Source: Actinomadura sp. K4S16
GTDB taxonomy: Bacteria > Actinomycetota > Actinomycetes > Streptosporangiales > Streptosporangiaceae
DNA length: 64,000 nt
Reading direction: 5' to 3'
Assembly: GCF_008327685.1 (NCBI RefSeq)
Contig: NZ_BDDE01000015.1
Coordinates: forward strand, 372,001 to 436,000
Numbering within the stretch: position 1 is the first letter of the stretch; every line of letters begins with the position of its first letter. The notes under the pieces were generated by a model. The model saw only the letters and a list, made by a program, of their open reading frames with translations. It was not told where the DNA came from and ran no database searches. Positions 50,026-58,365 of this stretch are shown here, in pieces. The position numbers were made by a program, and so were the translations under genes.

Positions 50026-50445
50026 ATGAGCGGATTCAAGAAGTTCCTCTTCCGCGGGAACCTGGTCGACCTCGCCGTGGCGTTCGTCGTCGGAGCGGCG
50101 TTCGCCGGCCTCGTGAAGGACTTCGCGAGCTCCTTCATCACCCCGCTGATCGCGCTCCTCGGCGGCAAGCCCGACTACACCCGGCTGGCCGTCACCGTCG
50201 ACGGCACCACGTTCCCCTACGGCGTGTTCGTGACCTCGGCCATCGCGTTCTTCATCACGGCCGTGATCGTCTACTTCCTGGTCGTGCTCCCGACGGCCAA
50301 GCTCATCGAGCGGATGGACCGCGGCAAGGAGGCCACCGAGCGCGAGTGCCCGCAGTGCCTCAGCGACATCCCGGTGAAGGCCCGCCGCTGCCGCTACTGC
50401 ACCGCGGAGGTCGTCCCCGCCAACGAGGTCCCGACCTCCCCCTGA
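50026..50445 (+). CDS. mscL: Large-conductance mechanosensitive channel MscL with C-terminal zinc ribbon
   Basis: The 139-residue channel releases osmolytes under membrane tension. MSGFKKFLFRGNLVDLAVAF is the standard MscL start (amphipathic helix and TM1), and TM2 lies at about 68-90 (VTSAIAFFITAVIVYFLVVL). In place of the usual short helical C-terminus, residues 108-125 carry CPQC and CRYC, a zinc ribbon that should sit below the pore in the cytoplasm. Confidence 0.93.
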   Translation: MSGFKKFLFRGNLVDLAVAFVVGAAFAGLVKDFASSFITPLIALLGGKPDYTRLAVTVDGTTFPYGVFVTSAIAFFITAVIVYFLVVLPTAKLIERMDRGKEATERECPQCLSDIPVKARRCRYCTAEVVPANEVPTSP

Positions 50446-50461
50446 CGGCGGGCCGCGAGGC

Positions 50462-51499
50462 TCACCCTTCCTCGGTCCCGAACTCCCAGTGCCAGGGCTC
50501 GAACGGGTTGCTGTAGGCCCATGCCGGGTGGATCCACCCGTACTTCCCGGCGTGGGCCTCCATCCAGTTGAACTGGGCGGAACCCGAGTTCTGCACACCG
50601 CCGCACAGGTCGAGGGCCTGCCCCTTGCCGTGGTTGCTCGTCCCGGGCACGGCGGCGAAGCCTGGCCGCTGCGCGTACACGCGGTGCTGCTCGGACAGGC
50701 TCCGGTAGGCGTCCGTCACGCACATGTCGCGGCCGAAGCTGCGCTTGTACGCCTCGTTCAGCTTGTAGAAGGAGAGGGCGGCGTCCGCCCGCAGCATGTG
50801 CCCGCCCTTCTGCGGCAGCGGGCACAGGTACTTCGACGGGATGAGCCCGTTGGGGAACTTCTTCGCGTCCTTCGCCAGCGACTTGTCGCACCCGAGTTCG
50901 AGCCGCTTCTGCCGCGTCGTCGCCAGCTTGTCGAGCATCGCGTTGAGCTGCTTCGTCAGCTGCGCCGACCGGTTCTTCAACCCGTCCACCTCCTGCTGGA
51001 GGCGGGTCTGGTCGACCGCGTTGCGCGACTGCAGCTCCTGCGCCGCGGAGGCCAGCCGCTTCCGGCGGTCCTGCAGCTCGTCGGCACGGTCCACGAGCGC
51101 CTGCTGCGACCTCGCCATCAGCGTCACGTCCGCCGTCGACCGCAGCGCCGTGCTCGGGTCGCCGCCCCCGAAGATCGCCATCGAGCCGGCCGCGCCGCTC
51201 TGCTGGTAGGAGGTGTTCGCGAGCCTGGACAGCGGCTCGCGGATCCGGTTCAGCTCCGCCTCGGCGCCGGCGAGGTCCTTCAGGGTGGTGCGCAGCTTCA
51301 CCTGCGAGGCGGCCAGAGTCTTCTTCCGGCCTTCCATCTGCTTCGTGGCCTTCTCGAGCTCGGTGCGCGCCTTCGCCGCCTCGCGGCGCAGCGACTCGAG
51401 CGGGTCGGCCCCCGCGGCCGCGTTCGCGGCGCCGGACGGTGAGAGCGTCACCATCACCAGGAAGACCGCGGTCAGCGCCGCCGACCTGGGGTACGGCAC
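50462..51499 (-). CDS. Secreted M15 (VanY-type) D,D-carboxypeptidase with coiled-coil domain
   Basis: The 345-residue protein has a signal peptide (about residues 1-28, ending SGAANAAAGA). Residues 30-195 form a long coiled coil (KARTELEKATKQMEGRKKTL and similar heptads). The zinc peptidase domain follows, with CVTDAYRSLSEQHRVYAQRP, SNHGKGQALD (His290, Asp297) and EPWHWEF (His337). The coiled coil resembles the NlpC/P60 PcsB-type regulators of wall hydrolases. It trims peptidoglycan stem peptides outside the membrane. Confidence 0.92.
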   Translation of the reverse strand: MPYPRSAALTAVFLVMVTLSPSGAANAAAGADPLESLRREAAKARTELEKATKQMEGRKKTLAASQVKLRTTLKDLAGAEAELNRIREPLSRLANTSYQQSGAAGSMAIFGGGDPSTALRSTADVTLMARSQQALVDRADELQDRRKRLASAAQELQSRNAVDQTRLQQEVDGLKNRSAQLTKQLNAMLDKLATTRQKRLELGCDKSLAKDAKKFPNGLIPSKYLCPLPQKGGHMLRADAALSFYKLNEAYKRSFGRDMCVTDAYRSLSEQHRVYAQRPGFAAVPGTSNHGKGQALDLCGGVQNSGSAQFNWMEAHAGKYGWIHPAWAYSNPFEPWHWEFGTEEG

Positions 51500-51581
51500 G
51501 GTGGTTTTCCTCCTGATGCCCAGAATCGGATCAGCGCGAGAACGCTACTACAGGTTCTACGATGACCTGTCCGTAACCGGT

Positions 51582-52016
51582 TCAGCGACCTCGGTGATGT
51601 TCACACCACCGGCGCATCCACCACACGTCCTCCCACCCCGCAGGGCACGGACGCCCTGGTACGGAGGTGGACGGCGACGGCGCGGGCCTCGCCTTGCGCG
51701 GCGGCGTCACCGCCGGCCTGGGCGCCCGCTTCGGCGGCTTGGTCGCCACCTGCGGCTCCGCCTCCGGAGGCACGTACCTCCCGAACGTCGGCTCGCCCTC
51801 CGGCGCCGGCGACGTGCTCTCGGCGGACCGTCCCGCCGACTCGGGCCGCTCCCGCACGGGCTCGTCACGCAGCCCGAACGCGATCACGGACGCGACGAGC
51901 ACGGGCACCGCGAACGCCGCCGCGACGACCGCGACCCGCCTCCCGCGCGGCGGGTCCTCGCCCGCCGGCTCCTCGGCGCCCTGGTCCTTCGGCTGCCCAC
52001 GATGCCGTCCCGTCAC
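51582..52016 (-). CDS. Single-pass proline-rich membrane protein
   Basis: About 144 residues from GTG 52014-52016. The basic N-terminus (HRGQPKDQGAEEP) is followed by one helix at about 27-48 (RVAVVAAAFAVPVLVASVIA) and an outer Pro/Arg/Lys-rich stretch (TKPPKRAPRPAVTPPRKARP). The last 25 residues have CPAGWEDVWWMRRWCEHH, with two Cys that could form a disulfide. The family is unknown; an envelope role is likely. Confidence 0.7.
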   Translation of the reverse strand: MTGRHRGQPKDQGAEEPAGEDPPRGRRVAVVAAAFAVPVLVASVIAFGLRDEPVRERPESAGRSAESTSPAPEGEPTFGRYVPPEAEPQVATKPPKRAPRPAVTPPRKARPAPSPSTSVPGRPCPAGWEDVWWMRRWCEHHRGR

Positions 52017-52145
52017 GGGACGGAAGCGTACCCACACCGCCCCCGCGCGGCCTAGTGCGCGGCGGCATAACGGGGAGCGGACACCACTCACCTTCCTCTA
52101 CCCTGTAGGTGCCGTCCGCTACGCTCTACCCGCGAGCGACGACAC

Positions 52146-52221
52146 GCCTCCGTAGCTCAGGGGATAGAGCACCGCTCTCCTAAAGCGGGTGCCGCAGGTT
52201 CGAATCCTGCCGGGGGCGCCA
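52146..52221 (+). tRNA. tRNA-Arg (anticodon CCT)
   Basis: A cloverleaf of 73 bases plus an encoded CCA (52219-52221): acceptor GCCTCCG/CGGGGGC, D arm AGCTCAGGGGATAGAGC, anticodon stem around TCCTAAA (anticodon CCT, reads AGG), and T arm GCAGG-TTCGAAT-CCTGC. Its 3' end marks the left border of an AT-richer island, and tRNA-Arg genes are common integration sites. Confidence 0.95.
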
Positions 52222-52236
52222 CCCACCAGCCCCACC

Positions 52237-52269
52237 AAGCCCCTGACCAGTACACCGGGTCGGGGGCTT
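52237..52269 (+). terminator. tRNA-Arg terminator hairpin
   Basis: AAGCCCC (52237-52243) pairs with GGGGCTT (52263-52269), extended by GACC/GGGTC inside. It directly follows the tRNA gene. Confidence 0.75.
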
Positions 52270-52584
52270 ACTGTTGCATTCAAATTGCCCGCGGCCCCTG
52301 TGCGCCCACTGCGGTTGGCCGGTCCCCGCGTTCACAGGCGAGAGGGCGGCTTCCATGGAAACCCGGAAGATGTGGTGACCTGAGCGCCGACTCGCTAAAC
52401 CTGACCCTGAACGCTTCGCCTGCGGAACGGCTCACCCCGCACGAGGCAGGGCATATGTTCTCGCACTCGAGCGCTCTGCCTCTGCCGAGGAACCTGGCGG
52501 CTGTCGACGAACGCAAGACCGCCTAAGCCGTCCGGGCGATGAAGCCGGCGGGCGGGGTTCTGAACAGAAGAGATCTCCGCCCTG
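52270..52584. other. Gene-less start of the tRNA-Arg island
   Basis: No supported gene. Base composition is mixed and the frames look random; this is probably decayed sequence between the tRNA terminator and the membrane protein fragment. Confidence 0.4.
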
Positions 52585-52842
52585 ATGCAGGGCGACTGGT
52601 ACTCCGAGGACGGGCGAACCGTCCATGGCGGCGTCCAAGCCCTCGGCTACAAGAAGGGCGACCGTACCGTGGGCCGCCATGTAGCGATGGTCGACCCGGG
52701 CGTCTGGACGGGTGACGTTTCAAACCCCGGCGACTCCGAGGGTTGGTCTGCCCTCGTGGCCGGTCCCCTGATGCTCGGCCTCACGCTGACGGCGTTGGGC
52801 GGGGTCTGCTTCTGGAGCGCGAGCCGTAGACTCCGTCGCTGA
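52585..52842 (+). pseudogene. Possible C-terminal fragment of a membrane protein
   Basis: Eighty-five codons read GDWYSEDGRTVHGGVQALGY, a short beta-like region, then one membrane helix (SALVAGPLMLGLTLTALGGV) and a basic end ASRRLRR. The beginning lacks a signal or first helix and starts mid-domain, as in a 5'-truncated DUF3592-like protein. It could be an intact small protein, but no ribosome site is evident. Confidence 0.4.
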
Positions 52843-53181
52843 GACACCTCCCCTAGGCAATGCACGATCACGCGGTGTGATCTTTACTGCGCCGCATGGG
52901 TGCAGAGGGTGGCGGCGCGCGACCGCTGGGGCGAAGCCGCGTGAGATCGCACGTCAAGGCCTGGTTATTTCACAGAGGCAAAGGCCGACCGCGCGGTCAC
53001 ATCTTCCCTCTTTTTGGTAACCCACCTGGCCGCATCCGGACGTCAATGATCGTCTACGGTTGCCGAGTATGAATACGACGCCGTCTTATGCGACAAGCTC
53101 ACCGTCCGATGGAGTCTAGACCACAGCGAGCACACGCGCCGCCGTGCGGCAAGATTTCAACGGGGCCGATTGATACACCTA
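52843..53181. other. Intergenic region downstream of the SLOG gene
   Basis: Three hundred and thirty-nine bases of lower GC with no supported gene. No clear transposase remnant, repeat or attachment site was seen. Confidence 0.45.
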
Positions 53182-53754
53182 TCAGGAAACCACCCTCTTG
53201 CATTTGGACAAGAAGGAAGAGAGTTGCGGCACCAACTCCAAGGCTGTGTCCGCAAAAAACAAGAGATCATTCCAATCGGTGTAAAGTTTCTTGGAAAGAT
53301 ACTCCAATGCCTCCGCCGCGGAACCGCTTTTACGAAGCACGGCCACAGGAATCTTATAATCAATAAGAGCCGGCAGACACTCTTCGAGAGTCCCGTCACC
53401 ACCAGTGATCACTATCAGTCCTCGGCAGCGACTAACATGATAAACATTCCTCATGGGATAGTCGAAGTCGGTTCGGATTACTTCGTCTACATCGGCCTCG
53501 ACAGATTCGCCCACTTTGTCCATTTCTTCTTGTCGAGGCAGGTAGATGCGAACCTTTCCACGCACGTCAATGGACTGATAGCCGCTGATCACATGGCCCG
53601 AGATGCCCGTCCCCGGGCCGGTGGTCAAATCGAAGCCAGCGGATGCCAGCTGTCGGCCTACTTCAAAGGCCTGCTCGGCGTAACGAGCCGCTTTTGTCGA
53701 ACTCCATGTGCCGGCAACAAAGATCTGTTCTGGCGGCGCAGCATCGTACGTCAT
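53182..53754 (-). CDS. SLOG/LOG-fold nucleotide-binding protein
   Basis: The 190-residue protein has a Rossmann-like SLOG fold. Strand one and its loop are IFVAGTWSSTKAARYAEQAF; TTGPGTGISGHVISG (residues 44-58) is the first phosphate-binding loop; ITGGDGTLEECLPALIDYKI (117 onward) holds the GG.GT..E signature of LOG nucleotide hydrolases, with Glu124/Glu125 as possible catalytic residues and Arg102 before it. SLOG proteins bind or cleave nucleotide derivatives, including NAD-derived signals, in conflict systems. It follows the 543-aa membrane protein gene by 21 bases. GC is about 50%, unlike the core genome. Confidence 0.8.
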   Translation of the reverse strand: MTYDAAPPEQIFVAGTWSSTKAARYAEQAFEVGRQLASAGFDLTTGPGTGISGHVISGYQSIDVRGKVRIYLPRQEEMDKVGESVEADVDEVIRTDFDYPMRNVYHVSRCRGLIVITGGDGTLEECLPALIDYKIPVAVLRKSGSAAEALEYLSKKLYTDWNDLLFFADTALELVPQLSSFLSKCKRVVS

Positions 53755-53775
53755 TTACAACACGCCTTCCGCGGA

Positions 53776-55407
53776 TTACTCAAAAAAACGTCGAAGGAGA
53801 GCCGTCGTCTTCCTGGCACGAAGAATCAGCAGTGATCCAACAGTGAGGGAGACGAGACACAGCAGACGAAAAGTATACAAGCTCAAATCTAGATCACGCA
53901 ACCAAGCTTGACTTTGCTTCGCATTTCGCATGTCGCGGTACAATCCAATGCTGTTGCTTGAATGGACCGCAGCGGAATCGATCACTTCGGGTATAGGGAC
54001 CAAGAGGAGGAAAGGTGCCAAAGCTCCTACGAGAAGGACAACCTGAAGAATCTGCAAAGATCTCTGCATCCGCAGAGATGCCGCTTGTGCAAAGTTTTCA
54101 TACGATCGCCCCAACTCTCGGACAGCGTGCTCGAGAACCTCGGGGGCCCTCCGAAGGGGATCTTCCTTGAGACTGGTGACGGTCGAAGAGATCAGCGTTG
54201 TTCGGAGGCGTTCCAACATGGACACATCGTGTGCCACCCCTGCTTCTATGCAGAAGACGTCATGAGGGGGGCGGTAGGCGGCCACCTTTCCTTCGTCGAT
54301 GCGGTTTCCCAACTCTATTCCAGCGCGCAGCGTATCCACGGCCCGCATACGACGCCCATAAGAATAGTACGAATCCTCATCCAATTCACGAATGCGGCGA
54401 ACGTCGCTCGTATAGGTGAACTGATCTTCGAACTCCAAATACCTCCAGAGACGCGTATAGTGATTCACCCACAAATAGGAATAGTATCTCGCAACGATTT
54501 CGACCGACTCGGAATTCCATTCTTCAGTCGTTCGGATCATCATGCGCGGATTGAGTATCCCTTGGTGATATGAGTAGGCAGGAAAGACGATACTGCAGAA
54601 AGGTTTGTCGGGTGACGACTGAAGGGAGATTCGATCAAACCCTCTCTGCTGACTTCGCCTATAGTCCCCTGAGGGATCGTTCGTGAACTCGAAATCGCCC
54701 TCCGAAGGAGTTAGATCGGCCACGGCCTGCACTACGGTTGTGAGACGGCGTCGTTTATAAGCACACCAATCTGCACCCTCGAATCGGCCTTCGTCATTCG
54801 CCCAACGCTTGACGTCCCTAAGCGACTTCTTTATCGCCAGGTCGAGCTGATTGGAGATTCCAGCCTTGCTGACTAACGTCTCTCCATCATCGAGAGTGAT
54901 CTCGAACCCATCGAATTTGATGACGTGGGGATTTGTTCTCTCGTTCTCCACAGCGTGCCCGGCATTATTCAGATAGCGATATACCCTAGCGATGCTAGCC
55001 TGATCCCAGGGCTTCGCCCTAAGCCGCAACACTGCTTCGAGAGGTATGTTCTGGGTTATATGGTCCATTGCGGTCGCCAGTTCCCTCTCTACGAGAGCCG
55101 GACTGACCACACCACTTACAAAATGCCTCTTCAGTACAAGAATCCAGCCCAAGCCAATAAATGAGACTCTCAGATTTGTGCTTTGGTCTATGGGTTCTTC
55201 AAAAGTTACCCAATCCCAGTATTCACTTGTCGGACCGATATATTTGCGCATCCACACCATGGAGCGCTTCAGCGAGTCGGCCGTTTCGGTGCGCTGCTGC
55301 GGAAGCATGTCGAGGAGAGCTTGGGCCACATCGAGCATAGCTTCCACACTATCCGCTGGAATGAATTCCTCTAGTGCGATCATTCTGACATCAGTGTTAA
55401 AACCCAT
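53776..55407 (-). CDS. Unknown 543-aa protein with C-terminal two-helix membrane module
   Basis: ATG 55405-55407 is preceded by AAGGG. Residues 1-420 are soluble, mixed alpha/beta, with Trp- and Tyr-rich parts (KRSMVWMRKYIGPTSEYWDW, VEIVARYYSYLWVNHYTRLW). A long helix (VLEHAVRELGRSYENFAQAA) leads into TM1 (about 453-473), a 36-residue loop and TM2 (about 510-530), ending in RARKTTALLRRFFE. The layout resembles CorA channels or SLOG-associated 2-TM effectors, but no GMN motif or known domain is seen. It is first in the operon with the SLOG gene, in AT-richer DNA next to tRNA-Arg. Function unknown; a sensor/pore effector is my inference. Confidence 0.8.
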   Translation of the reverse strand: MGFNTDVRMIALEEFIPADSVEAMLDVAQALLDMLPQQRTETADSLKRSMVWMRKYIGPTSEYWDWVTFEEPIDQSTNLRVSFIGLGWILVLKRHFVSGVVSPALVERELATAMDHITQNIPLEAVLRLRAKPWDQASIARVYRYLNNAGHAVENERTNPHVIKFDGFEITLDDGETLVSKAGISNQLDLAIKKSLRDVKRWANDEGRFEGADWCAYKRRRLTTVVQAVADLTPSEGDFEFTNDPSGDYRRSQQRGFDRISLQSSPDKPFCSIVFPAYSYHQGILNPRMMIRTTEEWNSESVEIVARYYSYLWVNHYTRLWRYLEFEDQFTYTSDVRRIRELDEDSYYSYGRRMRAVDTLRAGIELGNRIDEGKVAAYRPPHDVFCIEAGVAHDVSMLERLRTTLISSTVTSLKEDPLRRAPEVLEHAVRELGRSYENFAQAASLRMQRSLQILQVVLLVGALAPFLLLVPIPEVIDSAAVHSSNSIGLYRDMRNAKQSQAWLRDLDLSLYTFRLLCLVSLTVGSLLILRARKTTALLRRFFE

Positions 55408-56172
55408 GGGACCCTTGCCTGGCTTCGATCGCGTACTACCCTGGACATCTAATTGGCCCCAGAGTAAGGCATCGGAGCGTCACACCTGTAGCTCCATGCC
55501 ATCGCTGTCCGGTAGCAGCCACATGCCCTGTGGCTATGTAACATGCACCGGCCTCAATTCGATGCATCGCGCTGGGGTCAAGAAATGATCTTCAATCAAG
55601 GGCCATAATCTGCATCGCTTCCGTCACACTCAAGGTTGGTTCCTGAACACAGAATTTCAAGATCTCGTCCCGCTGCACACCAGACCGGTCGGGGCGGCGA
55701 ACCTGGAACTACGTTCGGGGCGACTCCGCGCCCTACCCATCGGTCCGCTCGCCGGTCGTGTGCTTCCGCAACGGTCATGAGGACAGATCTCAGACAGCGA
55801 AGGGGCCGAGCGAAACCCCTCTCGTGATCGCTTTTAACTGCGATCTTCTCAGCGTTTCGGCCCTGCCGCCTTCAGCAGGACCTGCGGTCCACAGGGACCA
55901 TAACTCCGTCCCCTTCCTGCCCTTTACAACCCGGTCGGCTAGGTTCTTGACGCACACTGAGGGAGTTCGGCGCAGCCGAATGCGGTCCGGATCGAACACT
56001 GGCCGCAGCAACACGCCTGGCGCATCGTCTGCTAGCACGGATCTTGTATTGGGCCGCCTGCGCACGACCGGGTTGGAGGCGAGGCGATATCTCTACAAGG
56101 GGATGGTTCGTTGTGCGGGAACGCGGAGGTCCGGTCGGCTGTCGTTTCGCATTTCGTTCGGACACCTGGAAG
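55408..56172. other. Right flank of the tRNA-Arg island, no gene seen
   Basis: Seven hundred and sixty-five bases without a supportable gene. GC is low at the left and rises to the right. The promoter of the two-gene island operon must lie just above 55407. I found no copy of the tRNA-Arg 3' end here, so no attR could be defined. Confidence 0.5.
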
Positions 56173-56775
56173 TCAGGAGGCTGGAGCAGTTGCTATCCAG
56201 AGGGTGGTCAGGTGGGTGTGGAAGACGTCGTGGGCCTCTTGGGGGGTTAGGTGGCCTATGAGGACGTGGGTGGTGAGGCCGTCTGCGAGGGCTAGGAGGG
56301 TGCGGGCCTCGCGTTGCGGGTCGAGGGAGGCGGCGGCCTCGCCGGCTTCCGAGATGAGGCTGGTGAACGCCTCCTGCAGGGCTGCGTAGTTCCTTTTCAG
56401 CGTGTCGGCGAGGGGCGTGCTGACGGCCGCCTGGGCTACGAAGGCGAGCCAGACTCTGGCCTCGGCGCGGTGCTCCTCCCTGAGCAGTGAGACCTCGGTG
56501 ACCGCATGGCCCAGGGCGGTGCCGGGCGACTGGGCCGGGCTCCTGACCAGGCGGGCCTGTACGCGCTCGTTGATCCGCTCGCTGATGTGCCCGAGCGCGA
56601 AGACGAGCATCTCTTCCTTCGTACGGAAGCACCGTTGAACCGCGCCCATGGACACCTGCGCGCGGGCCGCGACGTCGCGGAGCGTCACGCCTTCCAGGCC
56701 GCGTTCGTCGGCGAGGCTGCAGACGGCCTCGGCGATGAGGCGGCGCCGGCTCACGTGATCCACCTGTTTGGGCAT
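56173..56775 (-). CDS. TetR family transcriptional regulator
   Basis: A 200-residue repressor from ATG 56773-56775 (MPKQVDHVSRRRLIAEAVCS). HTH: LEGVTLRDVAARAQVSMGAV followed by QRCFRTKEEMLVFAL; a TetR_C-type helical domain follows. Divergent from the amidase gene with two palindromic operators between the two starts. The very first residues after the island mark the return to high GC. Confidence 0.92.
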   Translation of the reverse strand: MPKQVDHVSRRRLIAEAVCSLADERGLEGVTLRDVAARAQVSMGAVQRCFRTKEEMLVFALGHISERINERVQARLVRSPAQSPGTALGHAVTEVSLLREEHRAEARVWLAFVAQAAVSTPLADTLKRNYAALQEAFTSLISEAGEAAASLDPQREARTLLALADGLTTHVLIGHLTPQEAHDVFHTHLTTLWIATAPAS

Positions 56776-56821
56776 GCCTCTCCTGCGCTCCGACGGTGCT
56801 CGCTTCGCGGCGCATTTTATT

Positions 56822-56877
56822 CGATGCGCTCGTATCGGTTCCAGGGTACGGTCAGGGTTCCGATGCGAGCGCATCGG
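56822..56877. promoter_or_regulatory. Twin TetR operators CGATGCG-N2-CGCATCG
   Basis: Site A (56822-56837) is CGATGCG-CT-CGTATCG with one mismatch. Site B (56860-56877) is CCGATGCG-AG-CGCATCGG, perfect in both arms. Their centres are 39 bases apart, and site B ends 20 bases before the amidase ATG, where binding would block its expression. Confidence 0.85.
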
Positions 56878-56897
56878 TACGTGGGGAGGGAAGTGCC

Positions 56898-58313
56898 ATG
56901 CAGGACGCCCTGTGGAAGATGTCGGCCCCCGCCCAGGCGGAGGCCGTGCGCGGAGCGCAGGTCTCCGCCGTCGAACTGGTCGACAGCCACCTCGACCGCA
57001 TCGCCGAGGTCAACCCGCAGGTGAACGCGGTCACGCAGCTCCTGGCGGGGCGCGCACGCGAGGCCGCGGAACGGACGGACCGCCGGCGGGCCGCCGGTGA
57101 AGCGCTGGGACCGCTCGCGGGCGTGCCGTTCACCGTGAAGGAGAGCACCGCCGTCGAAGGCGTACCGACCACGTTCGGCACGGAGCGCTTCCGGGATCTG
57201 GTGGCGCCGGCCGACGCGCCCCCGGTGGCGCGGCTGCGCGCGGCCGGGGCCGTCCCCATCGGGCACAGCAACATCCCCACGCTGATCCTGGCGGGGATGC
57301 ACACGCGCAGCGAGCTGTTCGGCGACACGGTCAATCCGTGGGACGCCAGCCGGACCCCGGGCGGCTCCAGCGGAGGCGACGCGGTGGCCGTCGCCACGGG
57401 CATGGCGGCGCTCGGCCTCGGCAACGACTCCGGGGGCTCGGTGCGCGTACCGGCCCAGTTCTGCGGCGTGGCCGGGCTGAAGCCGTCCACGGGGCGGTTT
57501 CCGGCGGACCACCGCGTCCTCGGCCCGGACGATCCGGGCCCGGCGTCCCAGATGCTGGTCACCGACGGCCCGCTGGCCCGGTGCGTGGGCGACCTGAGGC
57601 TGGTCTACGAGGTGCTGGCCGGCACCGATCCGCGAGACCCCCGGGCCGTGCCGGTGCCCGCGTACGGCGAAGCGCTGCCCGGGCCGCTGAAGGTCGCGGT
57701 GGTGGCGGACCCCGGCGAGCACGGCGTCCACCCCGCGGTCCGCGGAGCCATCGAGACCGCGGCCGGCGCACTCCGCGACGCCGGTTACGACGTGCGCGAA
57801 GTGCCGGACGTACCGCGGCTGGACGAGGCTCTGGAGGCGTACGGCCGCATCACCGTGACCGAGTTCGCCCCGACCTGGCCGGTGGTGCGCAAGCTGCTCG
57901 GCGAGGGCGGGGACCGCTACATCGGGATGGCGATGGAGCGGACCCCGCCCGCGAGCGCGGAGGAGTTCATGAAGCTGATGGGCACCTGGATGGCGATCCG
58001 CCGCTCGTGGGCCGAGTTCCTCGACGCGTACCCCCTGCTGCTCGGCCCTTCGTTCACCGAGCCGCCGGTCGAGCCGGGGCTGGAGTCGCGCGACGGGGCG
58101 GGGCGCGACCGGGTCGGCGCGGGACTGCGCCTGTGCAGCGTGACCAGCTTCGTGGGCGTGCCCGGTGTGGCCGTGCCGACCGGCGTGGTCGACGGGCTCC
58201 CCACCGGAGTGCAGATCGTCGGGCGCGCGTTCCGGGAGGACCTGTGCCTGGACGCGGCTCAGGCCATAGAGGACCGGCTCGGAGTCCTCACCCCGGTCGA
58301 CCCGCGCATCTGA
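56898..58313 (+). CDS. Amidase (amidase signature family)
   Basis: A 471-residue hydrolase from ATG 56898; the ORF upstream covers the operators and is not coding. The Ser-cisSer-Lys triad is visible: Lys in PFTVKESTAVEG, Ser in RTPGGSSGGDAVAVATGMAA and the nucleophile in LGNDSGGSVRVPAQFCG. The end DGLPTGVQIVGRAFREDLCL is typical. It hydrolyses an unknown amide and is controlled by the divergent TetR protein, whose ligand may be the substrate. Confidence 0.94.
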   Translation: MQDALWKMSAPAQAEAVRGAQVSAVELVDSHLDRIAEVNPQVNAVTQLLAGRAREAAERTDRRRAAGEALGPLAGVPFTVKESTAVEGVPTTFGTERFRDLVAPADAPPVARLRAAGAVPIGHSNIPTLILAGMHTRSELFGDTVNPWDASRTPGGSSGGDAVAVATGMAALGLGNDSGGSVRVPAQFCGVAGLKPSTGRFPADHRVLGPDDPGPASQMLVTDGPLARCVGDLRLVYEVLAGTDPRDPRAVPVPAYGEALPGPLKVAVVADPGEHGVHPAVRGAIETAAGALRDAGYDVREVPDVPRLDEALEAYGRITVTEFAPTWPVVRKLLGEGGDRYIGMAMERTPPASAEEFMKLMGTWMAIRRSWAEFLDAYPLLLGPSFTEPPVEPGLESRDGAGRDRVGAGLRLCSVTSFVGVPGVAVPTGVVDGLPTGVQIVGRAFREDLCLDAAQAIEDRLGVLTPVDPRI

Positions 58314-58365
58314 GTCCGAGCTGATTGAGTTCTCTGGTCATCGGCGGAGGTGCGCAGCCCCGTTC

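Noticed and set aside
53182..53754. Assignment of the SLOG protein to Thoeris (ThsA) or to cytokinin-activating LOG
   Set aside because: No SIR2 domain or TIR partner is present, and the partner is a membrane protein; the PGG..T..E motif of true LOG is altered to TGGDGTLEE.
55596..56065. Small frames in the right part of the island as transposase remnants
   Set aside because: No DDE, HTH or terminal repeat could be recognised; composition looks random.
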